Positions 47,301-58,861 of a stretch of 64,000 nt of DNA are shown here, in pieces; within the stretch, counting starts at the first letter, position 1; each line of letters starts with the position of its first letter. The stretch is from Ischnura elegans. Taxonomy: Eukaryota; Arthropoda; Insecta; Odonata; Coenagrionidae. The stretch spans positions 62,575,585 through 62,639,584 of the forward strand of contig NC_060251.1 of assembly GCF_921293095.1 (NCBI RefSeq), given 5' to 3'. Position numbers and translations under genes: made by a program. The notes under the pieces were generated by a model. The model did no database searches, had not been told where the DNA came from, and saw only the letters and a program-made list of their open reading frames with translations.

Positions 47301-50300
47301 AAATACAAATTCAAGGCGAATGATTTTTTCTCTGTGGATTTTTCGCACAATTGTGCATTGCGGGTGACTCCCGTAAAAAGTTATCACCGCGGCTAGTCCC
47401 GGTATACTTAAATTCGTCAAAGAGAGAACACCTATATGTGTTCAAAGTTAGGACTTTACTCTCCGGCTGTGGCGCCGTGCGCACGATTTGGACTGCTCGT
47501 CGCATAATATGCTCGGCAGTCCATACCACCTTGTCCGGTATAGTCCAGAAATTTCCACAGGGATGAATGACGCCTCGGTAGCTTAACTGGCTAAAGCACT
47601 CGGCCGGAAATCGAGGGATCCGGGTTCGAATCCCGGTCAAGGCGAATGATTTTTTCTCTGGATTTTTCGCACAATGCAAATACTGACTAATGTTGAAATA
47701 ATTAAATTACGTCACCATGAAAGCACTAGATTCAGTGAAGGAATCAGATGGGGACATTCACGAGTTGTGTAAGATAAAAAGGAAAACCACAAATCCACTT
47801 CCATTGCTGGATATGTTAAGAATTAGTGATATCTATTATTTCTACATTCTACAATTCACGAGTTTGATAAAATGTCACTTTATGGGTACTCACGATGGTT
47901 GAAATTTCCCTTCTGGTGCATCATCTCCACAAGTGTTTGCTTGGATCTAGATTCATAGAAGACCTCCTTCACAGTGCGCTCTTCAGAGAACTGGGATGCC
48001 CACAGGCCCTTAAAGTATGCTGCATTTACCTTTTTTTGGATGAGGAGTGAAAAATAAAAGATTATGAGAATCCTGAGTCATTGCAAAATAAAAAATAAAC
48101 TTAACTTGGAATGAGATCTTAGCAGGGGCGGATCCAGGTTTTTTTTCTGGGAGGGGCACAAGCAAGGCCGTATCCAGGATTTTGTTCTGGGTGGGGCACT
48201 AGGATACCTCGTAATACAAAACGAACGCAATGATAATGTATTAAAAATCTTGCATATTTTTGAGGGTCTGGGGGGGGCACGTGCCCCCGTGCCCCCCCCT
48301 GGATCCGCCTATGGATCTTAGAGCATGCAACAAATCCATTCTGAATCAAACGGCCTAAAAATGCTGAATGATAATTTTGATTCACAACATATAGAAAGGC
48401 TGACCATTCCTACATGTGAAATGGTAAGCATAATAGAAATATCAAATTGGTTTTCACACTCTAGAATTTGTGCAGGCAAATTTATAGTGATTGAAAATAT
48501 TTATATTATTTATAAAAGAATATTTTTTCAAATTCATATTATCCTATAAATCCCCCATGATTAATTTTCTTGATTAATGACATGTTTACAATGATCCTTA
48601 ACACTATATATCCATTCTGTGGCAAATTTCACAAGTATTTAACAGAGGAAAATCTTCTCAAAAGTTGGGGGCCATCATATATGACAAAACTGGTCTCATG
48701 GCACTGTTTTTCAAATGTTCCTGCCATCTTCCAAATTCTAAGATAACCACATTTGGTGGGACAAACTCAAGAACCACTGCACCTTTATCTCCCCCGTAGC
48801 TACTGCAGTGCTGTCCAAGTATTAATTATTGAAAAGCAGTATGGGGAGCATTACCTAAAATCTACATTTTAACTGGAAAAATTGGGGATCATCTTATATA
48901 CCCAGTTTTCTCATACTCCAAAATACATGGCATTCATAACCAAAATTCCCAAGTTTGAGGACTTACCACGACAAGGTTGGTGTTGTGGGTGATTCCACCC
49001 TGAGGAATGAGATCCTTGATGTGGCCTTTGGTTTCCATCTCTACCCAAGAGTTGATTTCATTCCTGGCCGGTTCAGGTGCATTTTCAAAGTCCAGCTTCT
49101 TTATCTCTGCTTCCAAAAGTTTCTGCAGGCATGGACGGACCTCTTCTTTGTTGTCAAAATACAAGCGGTTGGAGACTGAGAGCTCGTATCCAAGCCCTTG
49201 GCTCTTTTTCTGTTCATCTGTAGCATTTTCTGTTGAGGAAACAGGTGGAAAACAAGGTGTAATGAATGTTTAGCTATCCCAATATCAGCAGCATTCCAGA
49301 GTGCACTTGGGTCAGGGTCTGAAAAATGCTGGAAAACCTGAAAAAAAAAATTATCCCGGACAAAAATACATTTAAGTACAAAGAATTCTTGAGTAGGACT
49401 TGTACTTAAAATCAGGAAATAAGCAGGTGAATCTGGTAATAAAAATAGCATATCATTTTCACACACAGCTATTATTTTATACACATCCTAATCAAGTACA
49501 TACGCAAAAAAATTTTAGGGGAAAATGGGCTGGTAAAGTCGCTAACATTCGTTTTGCTTTGTTTATGGTCAATACTGAAAATGTTAAGAACACAGTGAGA
49601 TTCAATGATACTGATAAGAAATCACTGCAGATTGAAATGAAAATAACCATTCCCTCAAATTGTTGCAGGTATTTACAGCTTTATTTCTTCTGCACAAAAA
49701 TGCAATGTAACTGAGATATACGCAATACCTTTAGAAAATCAGGTCGCAATTTCTACATTTAAATGGTTCGATTTAGAAAAAATGTCTTTTATAAGGCAAT
49801 GAAAGGAGAAACAAATCCATGAAACATAATTTTAATTACATGAATGGATGAATATATTCTTTGTTCAGTGCTGGATAGTGAAAATTCTGGTATGTGTGCA
49901 AAGAGGAAGCATACTTGTGTTATTTTCGATGGAGGATTAGGTGATAGAATGCACCAATTTCTTCATTTCCCCTGGCAGTTTGCCCATTTCAGGAAATAAT
50001 TGAGTCTCTTAACGAATTGAATGCACAATGACCATTTTTATGGCCTCATAAAAATGACAGAAATTTCTATGATTCACAATCAATGTACATAATGTACATA
50101 CTGAATTTCCAATGGTGTTTACCATCAAGAATTCTGTTGAAGTTACACTTCCTTGAGTACCAGGAACTTATATTCTTGCTTTCACAATTTTTATAATTAC
50201 TTGAAATCCTTTAAAAATCATTCCAATACACAACCTATCTATACTAATACACATTTTTTAAGCTCTTTATGTAAACCATGTTCTTTATAGTTACTGGGAT

Positions 50301-51340
50301 GGAAAATATTTACTCACCAGGTGGTGGTGTCATAGTGGAGTATGCCTTGACAGTTGTTCGGAACATTTTCTCCAAGTGGTACGCTTGCATAGCTGTAAGT
50401 TTGTCACCCTTCACATCTCCATCATCCATATGGAGTGCCTTACGCAAAGCATTGGCAGTAGTTGATCCTTCTGCTGCCCCAAAGTATGTCATGAGTAGAG
50501 CATAGTACGTGCTGCAATAGACAACGAGATGCAATTTATGAATAATACATAATCAGGCTTCCAAACAAATGTACGTTTGAATGGGCGAGGATAGAGATCT
50601 ACCATCAGACTTAAGCGATGTGCATGTGACACTCATGCTAGTGAAAGGGGGCCAGTTTTTTTCCCTAGACAACTTCTCATTTATAGGATAATGTCAGGTG
50701 TTTAACCCACGATGTTAACCTGTAACTATTCATTTGGCTAACAAAAACTACTAAATGAGTCTGAATGCCCCCCATGAAAAGTGAAAGGGATTCGTAAACT
50801 TCCAAATGAAAATAAGACTATCGCAATAGATTCTTTTGTATTGGAAAGGCCCTCATAATAACTTCATTAAATTGTCTGGGGGATATATCTCTCATATCAA
50901 ATGTGGGGAGACGCATCCCCCACAGGATCGACACTAGTGCATCTAGCCAGAACTTTGCTTCAGGGAGGGCTAGGGTGGTTTGTGGGTTGCGTATGCGGAT
51001 AGTTTGTTGTCATCACAGTTGCATTTGCTTACCTGTATGGGGAGAAGAAGACGTTTTGTGCAGGCGCATCCCCATCACTCCTCTTGAACCACACCTTCTT
51101 GGCATATTGCGGGTAGGGTCCGGGTGGTGGTGGAGGGGCCATGGTGCTGCCACCTGGACCTAGCACTAGAGTCCGCAGCATGTCCAAGCTGAACTCCTGC
51201 TGCCCCTTGAGCAGGGCCTCCCGGGCACTGTCTCCCGCGCTTGAGTCAGAGTCGTTCTTGGTCAGGCACTGCCCGGAAGAAGGGGAGGCGAACATCCACA
51301 CAGCCAGCAAGGCTGCCGTCCACAGCAACGTCTTCGTCAT
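44349..51340 (-). CDS. Secreted inhibitory serpin, Spn88Ea-like, 6 exons
   Basis: Exons, high to low: 51340-51033, 50511-50318, 49229-48967, 48029-47894, 47134-46902, 44678-44349. All junctions are GT/AG and in phase, giving about 487 residues. Residues 1-24 are a signal peptide (LLWTAALLAVWMFASPSSG). A Pro-rich insert (APPPPPGPYPQ) precedes the canonical NVFFSPYS. Further serpin motifs are NRLYFD, INSWVEMETKGHI, NAAYFKGLWASQF, LVILLPP and FVANHPFAFFIYD. The reactive loop starts DEKGTEAAAATA (hinge, about 430-441), with the small residues needed for loop insertion. The likely P1 is Arg448 (FR|SS), predicting inhibition of trypsin-like proteases. The loop and downstream RPLEP closely resemble Drosophila Spn88Ea, a secreted regulator linked to wing expansion. 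P1 could instead be the next Ser if the loop is counted strictly. Confidence 0.93.
44842..45005. repeat. 164-bp near-perfect palindrome in a serpin intron
   Basis: Two arms of about 79 bp differ at about two positions and meet at TATACATTTTTGTATA. The right arm contains GCCGAAACCTGGGTCGG, which resembles the 3' half of a hammerhead ribozyme (GAAAC, short palindromic stem III, GTC). It is interpreted as a foldback relic of a Penelope-like terminal repeat. Confidence 0.85.
45222..45266 (-). ncRNA. Hammerhead-like segment, Penelope relic
   Basis: On the minus strand: TTGTACCAGATGATGGCTC, a 3-nt turn, GAGCC, GAAA, then TGCCTTGTAC. CAGATGA stands for the CUGAUGA box and GGCTC/GAGCC for stem II, but the GTC cleavage triplet is not clear. 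It lies between inverted AAAAGATC/GATCTTTT motifs in serpin intron 5. Confidence 0.35.
45863..46096. mobile_element. PIF/Harbinger-like MITE, TAA target duplication
   Basis: Inverted ends AGGCCGTTTTACACGGTACA and its complement extend about 28 bp and are flanked by TAA on both sides (45860-45862, 46097-46099). Serpin intron 5. The same family as 52419-52656 and 5236-5470. Confidence 0.85.
47311..47560 (+). mobile_element. SINE tail, 5'-truncated copy
   Basis: Begins AAGGCGAATGATTTTTTCTC and GGATTTTTCGCACAA, the same sequence that follows the tRNA-like head at 47572-47644. It therefore appears to be the body of the same SINE without its head. Serpin intron 4. Confidence 0.5.
47572..47685 (+). 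mobile_element. tRNA-derived SINE with intact head
   Basis: The first 73 bp fold like a tRNA: GCCTCGG and TCAAGGC make an imperfect acceptor stem, the anticodon arm is CTCGG..TCGAG, and the T arm is CCGGGTTCGAATCCCGG with a perfect B box. A loop reading GGA would mean tRNA-Ser, but the long variable arm is missing and a SINE tail (AATGATTTTTTCTC) follows. It is therefore a SINE, not a tRNA gene. Serpin intron 4. Confidence 0.65.
48123..48313 (-). mobile_element. MITE, GGGGCGGATCCAGG family, copy 2
   Basis: Reverse-oriented relative of 39612-39819, with ends AGGGGCGGATCCAGG and CCTGGATCCGCCTATG and the central GGGCACGTGCCCCC. Serpin intron 3. Confidence 0.75.
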
Positions 51341-51500
51341 CTTTTAAGTGACTGTACTCCTATCGGTTAGTTTAAACCTGAGAAGAATGAGGAGATAGAA
51401 GTAGAATTAGTCTAGGAGCACACATCGAAGCAGATGCATCTGGCATGTGGGAGACCCATACAGGACAAGACTGATTGCAGAAAACATCAGGGTACAGCTA

Positions 51501-52200
51501 GGGCTGGGCAAAATACAGGCCGAGGAGTATTTTAAATTCAAAATACTGGCTCCAAATATATTTGAAATGCAAAATACAAAATATCTTTGACTTGAGTATT
51601 TGAAAAACAAATTACAAAATAGTATTTTAAATACCTATCTCTTAAAATAAAAATACATTTGTATGGAAACTAAGTGATCTTAAAAAAATAACAACTGCCT
51701 TGTCACGTGATGTATATTTGCAAACTTGAAGAAAACGATTATATCAAAAACGAAGTAATCTGTAAAGGATAATGTTACAGAGGTGTTATAAGAGCTCAGT
51801 GGTGTAGCCAGGGGAGGTCTGAACTCCCCCCCCTCCCCCCGAAATATAAAAACACAAATATTTTCTTTCATACAAGAAAACAAAATGTTGAAAAATCATG
51901 AATTTACAGAATATTTCTTTAACAAATGGAGTTTTTTTGATTATCAAAAGTGTTAAAATTAGTTTAAAACCCATTACTTAGTATCCCATTTTTTTTTATT
52001 TCCCCCTCGTTTTGGACCCCCCGAAAGAAATTCCTGGCTACGCCACTGTAAGTGCGACTTCAAAAGTTTTTTTACAAATATATTTTTTATTTTAGAATGG
52101 GAAAATAACAAAAATCGGTATTTTAAATACAAAATACAAATTACAAATGTATTTCAAATAAGTATTTTTAAATACTTTTATTTGAAATACTGCCCAACGG
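51501..52200. mobile_element. AT-rich inverted-repeat element interrupted by a MITE
   Basis: The left end GGGCTGGGCAAAATACAG and the right end GAAATACTGCCCAACGG are roughly inverted. The body is made of AAATAC/GTATTT repeats. A complete element of another family is inserted at 51797-52048. Non-coding, upstream of the serpin. Confidence 0.6.
51797..52048. mobile_element. MITE, CAGTGGNGTAGCCAGG family, nested
   Basis: The inverted ends are CAGTGGTGTAGCCAGG and CCTGGCTACGCCACTG. The core runs reversed relative to 42951-43239. It is nested inside the 51501-52200 element, hence younger. Confidence 0.8.
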
Positions 52201-52418
52201 TGGGTGAAGCGCAGGGCAGCCATATCTGTGATGGGTTGCTACAGAGCTGTGGGAAAATTATCCTGGTGGGTATACCATACCCCCACGCACCCCGGTATTA
52301 GTTGCACCTAAACCCCCTCCCCCCAGCCTTAATTCCTAGCTGCGCCCCTGTCAGAGAGGACGTGTTCGCAGTTGACATGAAAAGTATACTTCATTCACCA
52401 TATACTCGCATGTATTAT

Positions 52419-52656
52419 GGTCGATTTACACGGTGAATTTTTATTCGAATGATCATGGTAATGATCTTGTGCATGACCATCATTCACCGTGTAAAATTAA
52501 AACAACGGAAATATCGTTAGAATCGAAATACATTATCGATAGTTGCACCAGTGGGCATCGTTTCTTCGCAGAAAATTCGCCGAAATCATTCACCGTGTAA
52601 AGCGGTCACGGCGAATGAATTTAATTCGAAGGATAATTCACCGTGTAAAACGGCCT
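52419..52656. mobile_element. PIF/Harbinger-like MITE, TTA target duplication
   Basis: Ends TGGTCGATTTACACGGTGAA and TTCACCGTGTAAAACGGCCT, flanked by TTA (52416-52418, 52657-52659). TTCACCGTGTAAA motifs are repeated inside. Non-coding. Confidence 0.8.
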
Positions 52657-52748
52657 TTATAGTAGAAGAGATCACGTGATGAAGATAAAAGAAATAGACT
52701 GAAGAATAGAGAGATATAATATGTCGTACTTTCCTGGGGCTATTGGGC

Positions 52749-53059
52749 ATGGGCATACCCAGAATCAAAACTGGGGAGGAGGAGGTAAAACTAGCCGTGG
52801 TATTTCAAGTTGTAACTTTTTTTGCACAGAAAAGGTTAATTAAAAACAAAATTTTAAGGAAATTATAGCAGAAATTTATTAGTTTTTAATAATTATTTGA
52901 TTGAAAAAATAGTGATTTTTATTTTAGTTCCATGTCTTATACTAATATCATTTTTCTTCAAAAGGAAAATTTGTTCATAACTTTTTTTTAACTAAATTTA
53001 TTTTTGCTTCGAGGGGGGGCTGGTCCCCCCTCTACCCTCCCGCTGGGTACGCCCATGCC
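52749..53059. mobile_element. MITE, ATGGGCATACCCAG family
   Basis: Ends ATGGGCATACCCAG and CTGGGTACGCCCATGCC are inverted. A C-rich stretch near the right end and an AT-rich core resemble the other short families here. This is the only copy seen in the window. Confidence 0.6.
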
Positions 53060-53804
53060 ATCGAGGATTGTAACAGATGAAAAATTGAATGAGGTGAATA
53101 GCTAGCACATTTTATATGGCCGACCATCGAATGCGCGGAGGTGTTGGCAGAGGATTATCATCTGTGGATAGTAATCGGAAGAGAGAATACGGGGAGAGAA
53201 ATCTTGGTTTCACACTTATGTATTCCAAAGGAATTAAGGGTACACATTCCCCCAAAACAAGTAATTCCGACCCCCCTTCTAATACTAAAAGTATCACCGC
53301 ATGCTCTACAGGATACCCAGTTTATTATACTGCGCTGGGCGCAAAGGATTCAATTTTAATTGCTTCATCCCGGTACTTCTATGAATAATAACATCAAATA
53401 ATAAATTCGTGAAATTTAAGTTTTAGTAAGGAGTCATCTCTTAATTTAAAGATTCCCGCAACAATCATTGTCGCATTTGTATGATACATTCCCCGTTTGC
53501 GGCCGTGGTTCTCTATCACATTAAGTCGAAAACACAGCTGTTTAATTTACTTACCTGACTGATTATTGTAGTCAGGATTTTATTCACAAAATGATGAGAT
53601 GCTATGCAGCGGGATGGATATGTCTCTTTGGCTTATAATTCAGTGGTATGATATTGGGAAATGGGTCGAAGAGAATAAAAACTCTCGGTTAACTGCTTTC
53701 ATTATCAACAGCTTTTTCTACCATTGTAAATAGCTTTTTTATCGAGCAAGGCCAATCACGCAAATAACAATATCTCCAATGATCGCAGGTGCATCCGATA
53801 ACGA

Positions 53805-54473
53805 TAATAGGGCAGTTTCCTTCATCAAGGAAAACGAAAGACATTGATTGCGATTCGTTACCCACCATTACTGTATTCATAAAATACAAATTATTTCGTT
53901 TTAGAAATACCGGTTTAGACGAATGGCAATGGTCCATTTTTATCCTCATTTGAAAAGGGCCAGATTGGCGCCCATGCGATGCCACTCCACGTGACGTCAC
54001 AGGACCTAGTTTCTATACGAGAAGATAGGAGTTATACATCGTCTGAGGTTACCAATGCATGCATGAGGCGCAGAGCTCAGGGAAACATGTCTTAATAATC
54101 ACTTATTAAAACTGGCTAAGGTCGGAAAGTTTTCTTCATTTGATAAGGTATTAATAATCCTTATTTAAGCCAAGCGCAACCAGCCAGCAGGGTACTCAGC
54201 TACCCGCTAGCAGCCTGCGTTGTATCAGCGCTCAACTCGCCTCAAGGTCACCTCACAAGGTGGCCGCGGGAACCAGAAATACGTCACACGGAGAGATTTC
54301 CCGGCATTCATACTTACGCGTCGCGTTTTCGTGCGCTTGAAAATTTTCACTTTTCATTTAATCGCGAAAAATAGATATCGTCATGTAAAAATCTAAAAGC
54401 GTGAAATACGTACTCCAGGAGTAATGATCTTTCGATTTAGGCAATAAAAAAATAATAGGAAACCACCCAATTG
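53805..54473 (-). mobile_element. Non-autonomous TIR DNA transposon, family B, copy 3
   Basis: Reverse-complement copy of 24412-25083, running from AATAGGGCAGTTTCC to GGAAACCACCCAATTG. The overlapping open frame (53689-54000) reads the same element sequence as the frame in copy 2. Confidence 0.8.
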
Positions 54474-55078
54474 CCATAGGTCGTTGTATCGCCTTTTGCT
54501 CCACGAGTGAAAAAAAGCCACGGGCAGATATATCGCCTCAAGCGCAGACCGCATTTAAAATCATGATAAGGTGATCATTAAAATCATGATAAGGATCATT
54601 TTGCTTTATCCCTCATCCAATGAATTACAACGTTATAACCAACAAATAATTCCTTTTTAGTAAAATTAAAAAAAAACATTACAAATATCTAACATAGTAA
54701 CTTAATATTGCGTTTTTTCATAAAGTGCTACATGTTCTTAAATTTAAACGAGCACTTTTTGCTATTACGACCAAATTTAGGCGGCACTAATAGTGAGAGG
54801 GTTAAAAACGCGCATACCGAAGGGGGACTCGAAGGCAGGCGAGACCTTAACCCCACCGAGGCCGGCAAAATAATGAATTAGTCCACCTCGATATGCGCCT
54901 CCCACACAAATTTCGCTACCATAAAAAAATCTCTCGCTAATCCCTTGTAATTCCAACGTTTGAGGAAGACTTGGGCGTGACTGCGTACAAAGTTGCTCAT
55001 TTACAGGAGTGGCTTATTAAGCACCCTCTCCTATGGCACAGAGTGGACTTCTTCGGTTAACCCAGTCTAATATTTACT

Positions 55079-55166
55079 TTGGCAGGAGATGTATTAGTGG
55101 CATAACTAAGTAGTAGACCTGACTGGCGTTCGGGAGACCCGGGTTCGAATCCCGGCCAAGCCAAAT
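55079..55166 (+). mobile_element. tRNA-derived SINE head
   Basis: TTGGCAG and CAAGCCAA make a weak acceptor stem. GTATTAGTGGCATAACTAAG is A-box-like, and CCCGGGTTCGAATCCCGGCC is a perfect B box with a T arm. The central arms do not fold as a standard tRNA. A SINE is favoured over a tRNA gene. Confidence 0.5.
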
Positions 55167-55416
55167 AATTTCTAAATGGCGAATTTTATCGATCGTTTTA
55201 TATAACATTGCACCCGCGAGCCTGACTGCGCACGAAGTCACTTGTTCTATGCAAAGCATTGGAAAAGACTTAATTTTATAATTGGCTATCTCAATGAAAT
55301 CGGCATTATTAACCTTTGAGGCTTAACTTTGCCTTCTGAACGAGTGTTATCGGTGGCAAAGTAAATAATTTTTTTCCTTATCTTGACCTCGTTTAATACA
55401 CGTTTAAACATTTCTT

Positions 55417-55556
55417 GGAGTGTAGGTCAACGTATGTTATGCAAAAAAGTTATAGCCAACGTTTCTGTTTATTTAAAACCATCATCAGGGCTTAACTTTG
55501 TACATATTTATAGATTGTACATATTTTTTGCATAACATACGTTGATCTACACTCCA
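55417..55556. repeat. Foldback element with hammerhead-like loop
   Basis: GGAGTGTAGGTCAACGTATG and the following 12 bp recur inverted at 55523-55556, separated by about 75 bp. The loop, read on the minus strand, holds CCCTGATGATGGTTTT, a turn, then AGAAACGTTGG. That is an intact CTGATGA box and a GAAAC, but stem II is weak. Probably a Penelope-like relic. Confidence 0.55.
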
Positions 55557-56352
55557 AAAAATATTTTAACATAAAGTAAATGAAAAAAAACCTCGATAGT
55601 AATGCATAAATACCAGAGCGCTTGCCGTCCTTCAGGAGAAGAGTTAATCCTGTTGATATCTGGCCGTGGGGGGAGTTATTGGGGACACACCGTGTGACAT
55701 CGAACAGCTCTCTCTCTCTTCCCCCCACCCCCTTCCGTCGATCCACTGAAATACTTTCACTCAAAAGTTGGCTCACTCGCGCGTGAATGGACCGGGGAAT
55801 ACCGAGCGCAACGAAATAGACAGACTGGGAAAATATCCTCCCCTCAAATATTCAATGAGAGTAGGCAAGGCCCAAGAAGAGGCCCAATTCCATCCCATAG
55901 AAGGCTGATTTCCGTTGCTACTTCGGTCGCATTTTGATCGGCTTTCAAAAATGCTTACGGCGCTGTGATGAGTGCTATGCGATCCACTTTTTTTTACAAT
56001 ATTTTGCAGTTAAGTGTTTGCAATTGTTAGGAATGGATTTAAAAGCTATGAATTTGGTAGATACCATCATCGTGTATATAAATTTCGGTTAACTCCCCTA
56101 ATTACACCTTATTTTCTCGCGTAACTTGGGTCAACTTGTGCGTCAGCGACGCGAGTGGCGACTTCAGTAAACACATTTAATGCGCGGTGGGCGATAACAC
56201 ATTTAGAGGCCAACTTAAAGATCCTCTTGTGAGTGTAGGAGTAACGACAATGACGAAAAACTCGATTCAAGCATAACAAGCCTCATGGGCGGAGTTGAGA
56301 GTTTTACGTTGGGGCAATCCTACCGGGGGGGGTTTACAGAATACCACCTAGT

Positions 56353-56450
56353 CAGTAGCGAATACAGAATAAACTCAAGGGGGGGGGGTCGCAAAATATA
56401 TCTTGATCTACCTTTAATTTTGTCGTAATAACAAATAATTATGTCACATG
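56353..56450 (-). mobile_element. Truncated MITE, CAGTGGCGGATAC family
   Basis: Reverse orientation; starts CAGTAGCGAATACAGAATAA with a G-run, and is truncated after about 100 bp. Same family as 1111-1366. Confidence 0.5.
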
Positions 56451-56499
56451 AAAAGTTTAATGGAAAATTTGTTTAAATTAGCATCTGAAGACAACATTT

Positions 56500-56686
56500 T
56501 AAGTACAATTTTAAGAATGAACACGAAAATGCACCCTGTAGCCACCCAACTTGTGCGAACGCATGAACGGAAAATAGAACCTGTTCTAATTTGGTACATG
56601 CAGTCGTACATGTTCCGGTCCACAAAAATCATCAACGCAAACAGACATTAACTCGCACATGTTAATGCATCGTGTAAACAGGCCTT
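56500..56686 (-). mobile_element. PIF/Harbinger-like MITE, one end degraded
   Basis: Reverse-complement relative of 5236-5470 (shared GAACCTGTTCTAATT and ACATGTTCCGGTCCAC stretches). It ends CATCGTGTAAACAGGCCT followed by TAA. The left terminal repeat is not recognisable. Confidence 0.65.
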
Positions 56687-56699
56687 AAGACTAAAATGT

Positions 56700-58717
56700 A
56701 TTTAAACTTTTAATGTTTTTGTTTTCAATAAATTTTAATGCACGGGTTTCGTTCTTTTTTCGGAAAAATTGCCGATTTAGTTAGGGGGGCCAGGGTCCCA
56801 GCCTCCACCAAAACTCCACCCATGACCAGCTAATTGATCTTATTACTCACTTTCGCTCGCTAGTGAGGTTTTGCCCTCCATTACTCCCTCAGCCTGCAGC
56901 CTTTTCTGGTCACCCTGCCAGTTCTTTCAATTTTTGTCTGACGTTTGTTCTTTAAGAATCTTTTTTTTTCGCTGATATCTTACCTACTTATATTGAATCA
57001 TAGGAATACCAAACAGTTTTTGGAGTCCAGACTTTCTGACTGTTATAATGTGTAGACTAATGACTACTTCAATGACTTTGGTGCCATTAGCTAGCGTCTT
57101 CGCTATGTCATTAGATAGCGTCTTCCTCAATTTTCTCATTACCATCGGTTTTTTATCCCAAATTCCCCCAAAAAGTAGAGGTATAGGGGCAGTCGGCAGC
57201 ACTATAATATATATAGAAAATTTAGTGTTTCCACAACTTTTCCTGAGGTTTCAGACGATTTTAGAGAGGGTCGATTCTATGACTTTTTGTCTCGTTCATC
57301 TCGTCTCGTTTACCCCAAAATCTTGTATGAATCAATCAGTCAGTAGTCTGAAGCGAGTTTTATAATATCCTGATACGTAAATCTTATAATAGGTGCAAAT
57401 ATAAATGTTGAACTGAGAGCCGTCTTTAGAGCCAATTTTGGGCAATTTTGCTATTTCTATAATTTTAATACTGGGTTTCGCCTTCTAAGTATAGTTAGCC
57501 GAGAACTTGCCACCTAACTCTCTGTGTAGTCAAATAATAAAAAAAATATTGGATGTTGGACAGGGCTGAGTTTATCCGATCCCGAACTACATCATTAACT
57601 AAACAGCGGTTGAAACATAGGTCGGTAGCTAAAAAGTTTTTTTAGAAAGAATCTAACTAGGTTTGCTTATCCTGCTTTAACTTTTCACGGCTTCAAATGT
57701 TACGACAAAGTGAAAATTCTGGCCAGGTTAAGCTTGACGCAATGCCTTAGTTCGACAAAGTCCGCATGTGGTGACATTTCGCGAAAACGTTTTTGCATTG
57801 ATGGCATTATTCTCGGCATCACAGGACAAAACGAATAATTTTATCTCTTCACTCACCTATCACGTAATATTTTTCATTCAATTCATTCACAGCAAAATGG
57901 AATTTTCTAAAGAACATTGTGCACAGCATACTTCCAGGTATACACCTGTCGTGCATTTCCTAGGTTGAAGTATTTTTCAAAGCGGCGCATGATTGGCAGA
58001 AAAACATTACCCCACGAGACCCTTTTCATTCGTAGCACTTGTGGAAAATCTCATACATCACTTCATCGTCGACGCATGGAAATATTCTTTTATATCCAAT
58101 GAGATTCTAGAAAGGAAGGCTGAAGTATTTTCTCAGAAGTAGAAGACGTTATATTCGCACATCCCGGCAAATTCTCTCCGGCACAATGGGATTTGATTCT
58201 TCGTAACTCCCGAAGGCCTTGGGTCAAGATGCAGACCTTCAGCTGGTATTATTGATTCTACAGAATTGCTGATGAAACTTGATTCTCCATAGCGCTTTCA
58301 TCAGTCACGATTCCTTGGAATGTTTGCGGTGACACCGAATAATCAACGAATCCTGATTTTGCGAATTCATAATTAAGTGGAAAATTTCGATTTTCATGAC
58401 GATTCCATTTCATTCGATGCAGGCAATGGGAAAATGTCAAACGCACGCACAGAGAACATGTTGTGCAATAAAATTATCAATAACTCATCAGTAGATCTCT
58501 ATTCGGTCCAAATGGATATCTTTCAGTATGCAGTATAACAATAAGTTGAGGAAATGACCATTTTACAGCACCTATAAAGATATCTTTCAATAGAATATGC
58601 ACGTAGGTTTAAAAATGAGGATGGTCTAAAGTGAATCGCTTCGAATAGAAATTTTAAGGGAAAAAATTACTTATATAGTCTGAGGTTTCAGGCGAGATGG
58701 AGTGGAAACGTGACATA
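56700..58717. other. Intergenic sequence without recognised features
   Basis: About 2 kb of AT-rich DNA. The open frames are short, without domains, and unlike neighbouring exons. I see no RNA gene or terminal inverted repeat. Confidence 0.5.
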
Positions 58718-58861
58718 ATGAAAATGAAAAAGCAGGAGCAATTTCCACAATTTTACATTTATTGATACGACCGGTTTCGCTTTTAATGTAAAGCGGTATA
58801 AAGTGTACCGTATCAATAAATGTAAAATTGTGGAAATTGCTCCTGCTTTTTCATTTTCATT
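58718..58861. repeat. 144-bp foldback with hammerhead-like centre
   Basis: Arms of about 58 bp (AATGAAAATGAAAAAGCAGG and its complement; the last part ATTTATTGATACG) surround a 28-bp loop. Read on the minus strand, CGCTTT-acatt-AAAGCG, GAAAC, CCGGTC, GTATC fits stem II, the GAAA box, a minimal stem III and the GTC site of a hammerhead. The CTGATGA box is not evident. Confidence 0.6.

Noticed and set aside
47572-47644. Functional tRNA gene
   Set aside because: Acceptor stem imperfect, serine-type anticodon without the long variable arm, and a SINE tail follows; the tail recurs alone next door.
55079-55166. Functional tRNA gene
   Set aside because: Good B box but no acceptable anticodon arm.
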